Below are positions 38,524-49,700 of a stretch of 64,000 bases of DNA, one piece after another. Location of the stretch: NCBI GenBank assembly GCA_034336665.1, contig JAPFBE010000013.1, positions 21,307,056-21,371,055 of the forward strand, in the 5' to 3' direction. The translations under genes and the position numbers were made by a program. Positions within the stretch are counted from its first letter, which is position 1, and each line of letters opens with the position of its first letter. The stretch is from Luscinia megarhynchos (lineage: Eukaryota > Chordata > Aves > Passeriformes > Turdidae). Below the pieces are notes generated by a model, which saw nothing but the letters and a program-made list of their open reading frames with translations, did not search any database and was not told the DNA's origin.

Positions 38524-39937
38524 ATAGAATGTAGTTGGGGGTTCAAGAAAAATTACATCTTCCTAGTGAAAAAGGTTTTACTATAAGAAAGAAATCTTAC
38601 TGGATAATGAAAAATGCTTTTCCTACTGTGACTCTCTTTCTCTGCTTGAATTCTTCCTGCTCGGAGTTTTCATAAAATTAAGAGCAATTTTTAAAGTTTT
38701 TCAAAAACGTTCGGATGAGTCTGGGCACCTGCTAAAAGTACATGCAAGAATCCTGAGGACAGGTCCATGTGCTCTCCTACAAAAAATCTGGGCTGTTGAG
38801 GAACATACACCTGCACTGGTGCAGGAGAAAATGATAGGTGCCTGAAAACCCCTCAGCTATCCCACGAGGAGGATGGCTGCAAACACTCCTGCTGCCTCAG
38901 CACAGGCTAACTACCATCTAGAGGCATCAGCAAATCCACCTTTAAGACCTCTACATTTTTTTTGGCATAACTTCAGCATCCCCACTATGACCAATCTGAG
39001 TTTCAAAGCCCAAGACTCAAACTTTAGGAGAGGAGGAAATACCTTGCTACAGCTAACAGGTCATTTAGAGCAACAAACAGATCTGAAGTCTATCAACAAA
39101 ATATTAATTTAGAAGTTTGAATAAAAACAAAGAGGAAAAAAAAAATTAGTAAACAATAAATGTCACTCCTCAGCTAGGAGATGAGCCACCAAATTTTGGC
39201 ACACCGATAGATAAAACCTTAAAAAGTTTCACTCTCATGTTCTGGAAAAGCTGCTAATAAAATGGAGCAAGTAGTTTCTGTAGTTATAGTGTCAGTGAAT
39301 AGATCTGCTGCTTTGGATTTCAATTAACTTAGTTTGTTCAGCGAGGAGGCACTTCTGTAGAAATGGGGACTCGTAAGTTAAAGGACAGCTAAAAAAACCC
39401 ACCAAACAACAGCAAAAAAACCTGTTGGCAGCAGAAGTTCTTACTGGTTGCAAAATAATGGATTTTTAAGAAACATTTCAAAGGATTTGAAGGTTTTGGA
39501 GAATGTCCTAAGCAGTCTCAGGTGGGTTACAAATATTACATTATGGACTTCTTTGTGCTAAAAGGAAGGCCTAATGCATGTTTTTTTAAGAAGTCCGCCT
39601 CTTGCTATTAAATAAATAATTTTCTATTAAAAAAGGTGATTGTTACTGTTCAGAGATTGCCACTGATCAGCGTCCATTTTATATAATTACTTAGGATTCT
39701 CCAGAACATTTTATGTAACTCACTTCCACTATCCCTTTTCTTTTCCTTTTTTTTTTCTTTTTTTTGTTACCAGCAGAGTAGCAGTTTTACTCTCCAACAG
39801 AAATTACAAGAGCTCAGAGAAAAAGACCATTTCAAATGGATCAGTTTAAGCAGTCTTTAGAACCCATGATAAATCTGGGCTCCAAAAACTCGACAATGCT
39901 AAATGGGCTATGAAATGCATCACAAATCCCTCCCCAG
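38524..39937. other. Non-coding stretch, no gene seen
   Basis: AT-rich DNA without recognisable genes or transposons. A pyrimidine tract at about 39737-39766 and a short A/C tract at 39388-39421 are present. Confidence 0.55.
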
Positions 39938-39960
39938 AAAAAAAAAAAAAAAAAAAAAAA
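39938..39960 (+). repeat. Poly(A) run of 23
   Basis: An uninterrupted run of 23 A, followed after GGT by another eight A. It could be a homopolymer or a poly(A) tail, but no retroposed body was recognised upstream. Confidence 0.85.
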
Positions 39961-41202
39961 GGTAAAAAAAATCAATTCAGAGAAAAGCTTCGATGTTTGA
40001 AAATACAAATAAGCAGCATATTTGTGGAATGAAAAATGGTAAATAAATAGTTACTATTTCTGGACAAAATGGCTCGATAGATTTCATAATTTGCCACCAC
40101 TGTAAAAAATATCTGTTCCCTTCCCCCCTCCCTTCCCCGTCAGTACACACGGAAACACAAGCATAACCATGCATAAAGTGGGAGGGTGGGGGGCAGCCAA
40201 GGATACAAACTCCCTCTTAGAAAGTTTGAATTCTTATTAACCCAGTGATGGCTCCATAATGTTACATTAGATCAGCAACATAAAAGTTAGAATATACATC
40301 TCCTTTCTTCCTAGCAAAGGAAACTGCAAAAACACTAATAATGAAACATAGATGTTAAAAATATCCAGGAGGAAAAAGTACATGTACAATAGCCAAAATG
40401 AACTCCCTCTGCCCCCACATCAAAGCAGTAAACAGCAAAATCTCTGAATAAAAATCCTGTCATGAGGAGTGGAACCTGCTTTCTCTTTTTTTGCTTTTAT
40501 TTACTGTATGCCAAGCATGGACTTTAAACTTACAGTGTGCATATATATAGAAAACAAAGAACAAGAGTCACCGTTAACCCCGGTCACCGGCATTACAGTT
40601 AAAGTCATTGGCAAATACTAATAAACCCCCATTTAGCAGTAAATAAGGAGAACATGATATATGGACGGACAGATGGAACTGCATAAACAGAAAAGAAAAA
40701 GCAGAGAGACCCACAAACATACGGAGAGAGCTGTTTTAAAAGAGTGAAAGATATTGATTTACTTGGAACTAGTGTTGGAAAACAAACGTATTTGTTTCCT
40801 TCGTGATTAAAAAAAAAGTAATTAAAGTGAATCATAAGGGGGCACACCCTTAAATAAGTCGGGGGGGGAACATTTGTAGAGGGTAAGGCCTTCTGTAGAT
40901 GTTCCGAATTTTAAGCTAGCAAATAGGTCTGGCAAACTTACATCTCTAAATTAAAAATCGGGGGGGAGGGGGGAGGGTGCGGGGGGGGTGGAAATAAAGA
41001 ACTGCTGGTGGTTTAAGGAGAGTAGAGGCTTTATTCTTTTATGTTTTATAAAAGTTGACTGGCCTACCTTGTTCCCCAGTCCTCAGTTTGTCTCCTCATA
41101 GTCGCTGTCTCCCTGGAAGTACAGTGTGAGTGGTAATGACTGCCTGCCTCCCTAATGAGTCCATTTTCCTGCTCTTGATGTTGTGTATATACACACACTG
41201 CA

Positions 41203-41209
41203 ACCTACC
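41203..41209 (-). other. Candidate splice donor on the minus strand
   Basis: Read on the minus strand, GGTTTGTAAGGTAGGTTGCA contains AAG|GTAGGT, a fair donor site. It lies just 3' of the pyrimidine-rich tract that would be a 5' leader. Isolated donor-like sites are common by chance. Confidence 0.2.
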
Positions 41210-41220
41210 TTACAAACCAC

Positions 41221-41311
41221 AGAGACGGGAAAGGGAGAGCGAGCGAGAGAGCGAGCGAGAGCGAGCGAGAGTGCGAGAGACAGGGAGAGCGAGAGAGGGA
41301 GAGAGAGAAAG
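41221..41311 (+). repeat. GA/GCGA purine repeat
   Basis: About 90 bp of GAGA units with repeated GCGA interruptions on the plus strand. It is a polypurine tract able to form triplex DNA. Retained CpGs suggest low germline methylation. Confidence 0.8.
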
Positions 41312-42384
41312 GCGCACACAGACAAAGCCCTCCTACCAGACAGCAGACAACCCTCCTTCCCCGATCTAGCAAAATACAACTCGGCTAATGCAGCAACAGG
41401 TTCAGTGCTGCCAGGCTGAGGCAGCGTAGCAAAGGTACACGGGGCTGAGCAGGATGGCTGGCAAATAAACACTTGGGTGCCGGCTGGCTCCACCTTTCTT
41501 ATTTATGTTACAGGATGTTGGAATGCATTGTTTCAGACAGTCCATATGATTATCATAAATACATTTTTTGTGCATATTAGCGTGAAGCGCCGAAACGTAT
41601 CAGCCATTCTGCTCCGTAACCTTATAGCTCTAACACATGCAGGGAAGGTGTAAACATATCTCTTTTGACAGGCAGACTACACAAAGCCCACTGATGATTT
41701 TAAAGTCATGAGATCTTTCAAGAAAGACGCTCCTGAAGATAGGTTTCCCCAGACAATAGGGGAGCGGGGAAAATTGATCTTGATGAGGAAGAAGTCTTCC
41801 TAAGAGACTGCTCGGTAAACAATTGAAAAGAGAGGGCTATTCTCCCCAGCATTCCCTCCTTTCAAAAAATATATATTGGGAAGCTTCTACCCCTACAGCT
41901 ATAATAATGTGCTGTGCTTATGTCTGAACAGGTGCAATGCATATAGTACATGGTGTTACAAGGACAGAAATAAATCTCTCAAGTAAAAAAAAACATTTTC
42001 CCAGTTGCAAACAGGCCAAGGTTATTTAAAATACAGGTCTAATCTGAAGAATGTTCTCCCCACTCCCTATGTATTTTTGCTGGGGGGAGGAGAGGGGATG
42101 GACGGGTGGTGGAAGGTGTGAAGAAGCAAAGATAGGAAAAACAATACATGTAACTAGTTACTATGTTTTTATTTTTACAATATTCTGTCACATCTGAAGA
42201 AGCTGTATGCTGCTTCTAAAATAATTTGCGCTCAGCCCTGCTTCTTATCACACATGCACTTATGTTGTCACAAAAATTCTGTTTATTTTAATGACAACTA
42301 CAGATACGTCAAAGTAGGAAGACCAGGGAAAAAACAGTTTGCACCTATATTTCATCCTGGGCAAAGGTTCTCCAGTAACTTTAC

Positions 42385-42525
42385 CCATACGGTACTTTTT
42401 AGATGGAGATACTATGACCAAAAAAAAACCAAAAAACAACCAAAACCAAAAAGGTTAATTGATATTCCCAAGGTTATGCTTTAAATCAGTAGGAAAAACA
42501 GATGAGAACTCAAATCTCCTGAAGC
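42385..42525 (-). mobile_element. MIR SINE fragment split by an A-rich insertion
   Basis: On the plus strand, TTTTTAGATGGAGATACTATGA stands for the family's ttttacagatgaggaaactga. About 35 bp of A/C-rich sequence (42419-42452) then intervenes. After it the family continues with GGTTAATTGATATTCCCAAGG and TAAATCAGTAGGAAAAACAG, then ACTCAAATCTCCTGA. The order and the restart point indicate one element interrupted or locally expanded by simple sequence. Confidence 0.65.
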
Positions 42526-42575
42526 AAAACAGATTTTTCCTGAAGTAACTCATACCCACCTAAAAGTTAAGTGTC

Positions 42576-42706
42576 CTGGCTAAGCCAGTTGTGTAGGCTC
42601 CCTCTATTGTCAGTGGAGAGACAGGCACCTCCCAAAAGCAATTCATCCCAGCTTTCTGTCTCCCTGCTAAAGAGGGAGCCTACACAACTAGATTAGGCTA
42701 AGCAGC
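42576..42706. repeat. Foldback element with perfect 18-bp inverted arms
   Basis: The 18 bases at 42587-42604 are exactly reverse-complemented at 42672-42689. The pairing extends imperfectly outward (CTGGCTAAGCC at 42576-42586 with GGCTAAGCAG at 42697-42706). It also extends inward (GGAGAGACAG at about 42612-42621 with CTGTCTCCCT at about 42657-42666). The whole of about 130 bp could fold into one long hairpin with a loop of about 35 bases. Hairpins of this build are typical of non-autonomous foldback DNA transposons and of microRNA-like precursors. I do not recognise the family for certain. Confidence 0.75.
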
Positions 42707-43394
42707 TACCTTGTAGTTGGCTAAATTAAGTAAAATGAATCTCACTTTTGATCTAAAGCTCTATTACAACATCCTGCTTCCCAAAATGCATTTTTATTAT
42801 CACATTTATTATTTGGCAATATATGCCTAAATTGTAGTGATGGAAAAGGGATAGCCTGCTGACTAAAAGAGACAGGTAAGCTCCCTAGATTCATGGATTT
42901 GTACCCTCAGGCTGGCTGGATATTCATGATTCACAGAGTCTTTATAATATTAACCAGCCTGGTGACTGGTGAATTTGATTAGTTTTGTTCACTGGTAGAT
43001 GGTACAAATATTTGTATTTCGCATCTAAACATTCTGGTTTCATCCAGATGTACAGTAAATACAGAAGGATTAAGTAATTTATTTCAAAAGGTTAATTTTC
43101 ATTAGTTTTTTCATCAAAACACAGCCTCTCTTACCTTAGGGTAAAAATATAAAGAGTAAAAAGCTCTAAGAGATGACTTTGTTCAACTCCTTCTGTAATA
43201 TTTAGCTACATACACACCTGGCATATGTAGGGACAGCTCTCCAAGTTACTCCAAATATATATTACAAAAGTTTAGTCATATTACATATTTTCTTCTCTGG
43301 ATTTTATGACCATAATCACCTTATTGAAGGGTATGTAAGGTCAGGAAAGCAGAAGGGGCATTTGTAGACTTTACTTCTAACTGTGGTAATTTGA

Positions 43395-43525
43395 TCTGGC
43401 TGTGTAAGTACCAATTGAGCAGTCACTGCCTCAGTTTTTCCATCTGTAAAACAGACTCAACTGTAGTTCCATGAGTCGATGGTACTGTAAATATGTGAAG
43501 AGTCTTCCCATCTCGGCCTGGCATC
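43395..43525 (+). mobile_element. MIR SINE fragment, plus orientation
   Basis: TGGCTGTGTAAG and AGTCACTGCCTCAGTTTTTC (family: tcacttaacctctctgagcctcagtttcc) are followed by CATCTGTAAAACAG, nearly identical to the MIR core catctgtaaaatgg. The 3' part is diverged. Confidence 0.7.
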
Positions 43526-44025
43526 TCTCAGAGTTTTACAATGGCAAATATTATGGGAAAAATATAAATACTTCGTCAAGGGGACCTGTATCAAAGCCAG
43601 CTGATGAAAATCAAAAGTTTACATATCCTTATATTCAGTTCAAATAATAGGAATAGTCTCTGAATTTAAAATTTAAAAACCAGGTCTATGCCAAAATGAA
43701 GAGATCAGATGTGAGAAGTTCTTAGTAGCCTGCAATATTTGACCTCAAACTAACATTAATTCCTTTGTCCTGCTAATCTTACACATACAAATCTGAAGAG
43801 ATATTTAAAATGTACCAGCTTTGAACTCTTCAAATTTAAGACATTCAGGTTGAAATCTGAGTACTGAGACAGAAATACTGAAGTTTGAAAAATGTTCAGA
43901 TTTGCAATTGATCCAGATCCAAAACCTGTAAGTCTGGGAGGTGAAAGTGAAAGCCAGAATTTCTCACGCTGATCAAGGAAAACATAAGAGAAAAGAATTA
44001 AAACAATGATTGTGCACCTGCAGGG

Positions 44026-44229
44026 TGTGTGAAAGACATGACTGTTTTCATGAAAGCATGTTTACTAGGGGTGTCACCTCTCTTGGACCAATGGAATCAT
44101 TTCTATCCTTGCTACCACGAACTACCCTATATAAGTGTAGTGTTTCTTTGAATAAAGGACTTTTGCTTCTCCATTGCATGAAGAAGTTTGTTGCTATATT
44201 CTTTTCACTGCTCCCATAGCACAAATGCA
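44026..44229 (+). mobile_element. Solo LTR of an avian endogenous retrovirus
   Basis: About 200 bp has LTR architecture in order. It starts with TGTGTGAAAG, has a TATA-type box CTATATAAG at about 44128-44136 and a polyadenylation signal AATAAA at about 44152-44157. A pyrimidine/GAAGAAG U5-like region follows, with a CA end near 44229. CAGGG occurs just before the start (44021-44025) and again at 44231-44235, a possible target-site duplication within one base of the boundary. TATA and AATAAA about 25 bp apart, then GAAGAAGTTTGTTGC, resemble bird class III (ERVL-like) LTRs. No internal retroviral genes lie on either side, so it is a solo LTR left by recombination. Exact ends are uncertain by a few bases. 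Confidence 0.65.
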
Positions 44230-44235
44230 ACAGGG

Positions 44236-46649
44236 AGGCACCTAGATCCTTAACTTCCCTCTAACTTTCTAGAGATGTCATTTATGCATCTGAACTAGGA
44301 TAACAGGCCAAATTTCCTCATGTTTTGAGGAAGTCTGAATCTCAGTAAGAACACCAGAACTGAGCCCAGTTCCACTCACTCACAACAATGCTTAGGGCCA
44401 GACCCAAACTGGAACCCAAAGCCACCCCTTTCAAAGTTGCATGGGGTTTGTGTAATCACAGAACTATAGAACTAAACCAAACACTTTCAAACCTCAAGAT
44501 TGTTGGAAAGCAAATATGGAGTAGACTCCAACTTAAGCCAGTTTTGATCCTCAATAAGAAATTAATCAAATTAACCATAATCTTTATAAAATCCAAATAT
44601 ATGTCTGACCTGAATGGAAAAACCCACAAGATGTGATTTGCACAACTGGCTCCTTGCCTGAAAGTCTTAGACTTAGATCCTAACCATCACTGGCTTGTTT
44701 TGGGTTGTCTTATTAATCATTTAATCCATCTAAACCATTTTTAAAAAAAATCCTGAGTGGTGCAATTTGAATGGAGAAACCTGATTTAATGTTTTGCCAA
44801 CATAAAACTGCCCATTTGCTTGATTCAAAATGCTCAAAGAAAGCCTGCTCACCACACTCCTGTGGGCCTGCAATTCCTCCTCTCCGTTACATGAGGAGTC
44901 AATGGCTAGGCACTTGGATCATTTGCAAGAAGAGGAAGGAGGACATGTGGCTGCTGGCAGCTTTCAGCTCTGTCACAGGACTGGACACAGACCTGTTGTG
45001 TGACAGTGAGGGCCTGCATGGCAGTCACACGGCTGGCCTGTGCCTGGCCATGCAGAACAGGCAGGCAGGCGTTCGCCATGTGCCAGGGGCCTACATTTCC
45101 CACGGCAGAGACACCAAATTTTGGTTAGACCACGCACAGTGCCACCCCACGAGAAAGCTGGAACAGAGGGCTCCCGGCTGGCTTAGTAAAAGGCTGCACT
45201 CTCCATCCTGAATGCAAGAACAAGCAATGCTGGTCCACCCAGTAGATGATACTCCTGCTTTTCTTTTTCTGCAAACTTGTCTTCTCAGTTCAGAGTTAGT
45301 CTCTAGCAACTGTCATTAGGGAGGCAAAAGAGCCCTAACCCCTCTAGCAAAGCCACCAAAAGAATGAAAAAAGTAATAGCACCATAAAGGCAGGTGAAAA
45401 ATTGTCATGTTTGGTGCAGCCAGAGCACCCATCTCCAGTTCTGCCAGAGAGCTGCAGAGCCCTGATTTTCAGTACTAGGGGGAAGATAGGGAAAACCAAA
45501 GTGCCCACCAGAACTGTGAAAGACTTCGTTGCAAATGACAAGATTCTGGATGACGGACTAAAAGGGAAGGAAAGTACTTCAGTGCCAAATAATATATTCT
45601 AGACTGCTCTAGTCTCTCCTCTCCACTTTGTCTCCAGGCACACCAACATGCTAAGTTTAGACATATCTTGTTGGCAGCCAAAACTGGAAAAGGAGTCACG
45701 GCATCATATAAACATGTCTGAGGATAAGAGCTACTTTCTTCAGAAAAAAAAAAATAAAAATTAGCCTCTTAGCAGATACTTAAAAGTTGATTTTCAAATG
45801 CTGAAGAAATTTAAGTGAGACTGACTCCATTAACCTTGCCTATCCTTGTGATAGGCTAAAACACTGGTTTTGATGTACTTCACATATTTGCCCTAAGACA
45901 TTTCCCCTAATACCTTCAGAAAGTTCTGCATTACTCGAATCCCAGAAACTGTTCCTAGAAACCAGGCTAGTTTAACACCATACTGCTGTTAAAAATCCCA
46001 GGCAAGCTTCCATCACAATTCTGTTTCAGATGGTATAGGCAGGACCTAGAAACAGTCGCAGCAACATGTCTGAACTTGATTGCTTCCACTCAGTCCCTTT
46101 AACCACATACACGGGTCTCTGAGATCCCCTGGTGTATCACACCATCTTGTTGCCAGCCCAACAGGATTGGTGATTCACGTCTCTACTGGTGTCCTGCAGT
46201 GTCTCTGCAACTTTGTGCAAATGTAATGAGAGAGATGCCAATTAAAAAAGCACAAGAGTCCTGCAGTGTGGCAGGCTGATTCAAATTAGATACCTGTATG
46301 AAGTGATTAAAAATAGGTTTTTTAAACCTGAAGATAACAGGAGGACAGTATGTTTGATTTACATCAGCAGGGGCCAACGAAAAATGTAGAAGGACCACAA
46401 AAACCCCTTTATTCCTGCAGATTTACTGGTGATGATGCTGAGGACAGGAAAGGAGAAATACAGTGCACTTCTGGTGCCTTTCAATATGCAAAGAATCTCA
46501 ATTGTTTTCCCATCTCAGCAGCCACTACTTACTGCCAGACCACCACATAAGTCTTACTTTCCTTTAATATAGTGACTTTGGTCCATCATACCATATTTCA
46601 GGTGCACCTAATCATAAACAAATCAAATCTCACAAATTGCTTTGGCAAC
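44236..46649. other. Non-coding stretch, no gene seen
   Basis: No recognised exon or transposon. A GC-richer segment at about 44850-45210 carries an open frame of about 146 codons (44771-45211) with no recognisable domain and open sequence on the other strand too. Confidence 0.5.
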
Positions 46650-46790
46650 AAAACTACTGTCATTTTCGTTTTACAGATAGCAAAAAAATAAATGGAAAAA
46701 GTTAATCACCCTTTTGAGAACAGAAAGTGAGATTGGGATGTTGGCCTTTCCTGATCAGAAGTTCAGGCTATGTTCCCTCTATGAATCTGT
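46650..46790 (-). mobile_element. MIR SINE fragment, minus orientation
   Basis: Plus-strand reading gives CATTTTCGTTTTACAGATAG (family: ccattttacagatgag). It continues GGAAAAAGTTAATCACCCTTT (family: agaggttaagtgacttgccc), then CAGAAAGTGAGATTGGGAT and GAAGTTCAGGCT. Family order is kept with moderate divergence. Confidence 0.65.
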
Positions 46791-49700
46791 CTCTCAGACA
46801 GCCCAGCTGATTGGCAAGACTGGCATGCACTTACTGAACCAGAACTGGCTTTTCTACTGGGTTTTTGGTTTTGTTTTTTTCACGTCAGAATGTCCTGAAT
46901 AATAAACCAGATGCAAAGCTGACATGTCTCCAACAGTTAAAAAATAAATTGGTGGAAATCTGTGTGCAAGTAGCATGTACCAAGTACCCACTTTCCTTTC
47001 TGATAACACCACCTGTACTTCGGTGAAGGAGAACTTTGCACAATGACTGTTCTCCTAGGCACCTTGCATGAAGGCTGCAAAATGGTGTTTCTGTTGCATA
47101 ATCATCCCATGTCATACATTTCTCTAGTCTTGTGTTGGGTAAATGCTACTGCTACATCAGTAAACTGTGAGAGTGAGATCTCACAACATAACAAATTTTG
47201 TCCCAGCAAGGCAAATCCCTTGCTTTTATACTCATCAACAATGGTGTGTATCAATCACCACCTACAGGGACCATCATCAACTCCAGAAGACAGTGTCCTA
47301 CCAACATATCACTTTCCCATTCAAAAACCAAAACCATACAAAAAGCCCTTAAACATACATGCACACAAAGTTGAGATGTACATGTTATTAGCTTTCTGTC
47401 TTGGATGTGTAGATTGTGTTGCAATTATTTAACTCTTAACAAGGTGCAGTTATGTGTAGCCTCGGCTATACATATACATTCATCCTCTCCACTTACAGGG
47501 TTCTGGCATATTACCTTTATCAGGCCATTAGTGACCAATTTAGCTGTTGAGCTAACCTCATGCAAGCTGTGGAGTTACAATGAAGTCAGATCTTGTTACA
47601 CAAGATCTGCATTGTATGGTGCACCCTCTGTTATATAACTATATGGCTCCCAAATGTTACCTCTGATTCCATTATAGAAACATGTTGAAGTTAAATTGAC
47701 ATTTAAGGACTAGAAATGTGATGAATTACTTATGAAAACCCACACTGAATCCATCGCAAACTGAACAACAAATAGTAAAAAGTAGTTTTATCACGTGAAA
47801 GGGGCTTTGGTAACAAACAAATCAGGATGCACATTCATCACTCTCTTCTGCCAGATAACCAGGATGACTACCAAAGATTTCTAATTTTGCTGCAGAAGGG
47901 AGCATGCAGACTATTGATTGCTGTCATAATGATTTCAGACTTGAACTACAATGAAAATTCTGAAGCTCAAGGTGGCCAGCATTTCTACTTTTACCTTGTT
48001 TAAATAGTAGGGGGAAAAACAGCCAACAAACCAATGCAAACTTCCACAAGTCTAGTGATTGTAGTAGCAGTTGAGATGCACTAAGTTTATCATGAATGAA
48101 GATCTTATCTAGATGGGGGGAAAACGTAAGACACATCACTAGCAATATTTTGGAAGCTTTTATTTTACCCTCTGGGTGTAGCTGAATATTTTCATAAGCC
48201 TATCAGCGTGAATCCATTCTACCTGGAAAATATTTATGTCAGCATTTTCAGAGATGCTACTCATTCAAGAGGTAATTATCTCCTAGTTTAGAATATCACA
48301 TCTGAGACTACTGCCCCCCAAATGAATAGCCATTTGTGGAAAAGTAAAAACAAAAATTAAATTTGTCTATCGGATGTATGAAGATGGAAATTTCACACTC
48401 CTCTACAGAAAAGAGACAGTGTTGAAACTTTAAACATACAAAAACTCTTCAGTAGGCTCTCAAAGTTATGTGATTATCTTAAAAAAAAGTTTTTTATAAA
48501 TCTCTATTATGATCAGAAATATTTTAAAATCTTTTTAATGCAATTTTTGAAACAAAAATTTCTTTATATATTTCCTTAAAGCTAAGGATATATGATCAAA
48601 ATAAAAAAATCATAGTATGTCAAAATAATGCTGTAATATTTGAAAGAAGCAACACTAAGTGCCATTATTCATTTAATACTTCATCACGACATCCCTTCAA
48701 TGGATGTAGGATTATTTTCCTGAAATTCAGTCATCATGAAGAAAGTTCCTCTATGAGATTTTTCTCCACGTATTCTAGGCAAGGGTAAACCAATTCATTT
48801 ACCAGGCAAACTGAAGTTGTAAGTTAGTGAAAACGCTGGACTTTTGCTCAAACCTCTTGTATCTCACTTTGAAGCATTTCAGCCCAAAATTTCAGCATAG
48901 GACCTGTTTTCAGCAGGCCCCAATTCCTGCTAGTCCCTGTGCTTAGTGTTTCTGGATATCTGCCCCTAAAATCCCACTGCCAGCTAGCAGAAAACGTAAA
49001 GCCCAGGGACTTGGGGACATTTAGGCCAAGCAGCTCTCACCAGTGAGCATAAAAAAGTGCCTGATTCTGTTTCAGGGCTAACTAAATATTGTGAGACCAT
49101 CCAGTAAAGCAATGAAAACGAGAAAAACATCAAGCAAAGGCTTATCTCCAATAGCCTCAGAAGCCCACTCCAATAACAAAGTTAACTGCTGAGCCCTGTG
49201 ACAAACACACAGGAAACACTAGTAAGGATGAAACCTTTTTGCTAACAGCATTGCCACCAACATTAAGCATAAAAGTTTTACGTTCACAAACCTTGATTAT
49301 GTGTAGATCTCAGGTTTATTTTTGTGTGTATGTGGGCAGGATTCCATCAGCTTTGAAACATTTAATCAAAGATGTTTCTGAAGAAAAAAGAACCAAGATG
49401 CACTAGATGTAATAAAGAAAAGGAATATCCTGGTCTCTCTCTTTTTCTTTTTTTTCCTAGACTGGGCCCCAATTAGTCCTTTAGTTTTAGCCTAAAGGAG
49501 AATATTTTTTGATAAAGTGAACACAGTTTGCTCAGCTGTTTTAAAAGACACATTTAGAGGTGCATTTCTTTTTCTGAAGTAGAAGTTCATTTTGAAAGGA
49601 ATAGATGAGAGAGATTATTATTTAGAGCCTAAGAAATTAAATGCAAAAAGTTGTAATAACTGAAAATTAAGCCTCGGGTCCTATTTTACCCAAGAACAGA

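Larger units (their letters stand above)
40100..42120. promoter_or_regulatory. Promoter-like zone with quadruplex tracts and CpG-bearing GA repeat
   Basis: Quadruplex-type tracts occur at 40118-40139 (C-rich, so minus strand), 40179-40193, 40960-40992 and 42081-42112, with a G9 run at 40861-40869. A GA/GCGA tract (41221-41311) keeps many CpGs. Complex non-repetitive sequence at about 41500-41760 has CpG-containing words unlike the background. On the minus strand the GA tract would read as a pyrimidine-rich leader ending at a possible splice donor (41203-41209). This texture resembles the first exon and promoter of a regulated gene or long non-coding RNA. No coding sequence supports it, so the call is an inference. 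Confidence 0.35.

Noticed and set aside
41152..41493. Minus-strand open frame of 113 codons with long Ser/Leu/Ala runs
   Set aside because: The runs are the translation of the GA/GCGA repeat; this is low complexity, not a protein signal.
44771..45211. Open frame of 146 codons
   Set aside because: It lies over a GC-richer patch, shows no recognisable domain, and the opposite strand is partly open too.
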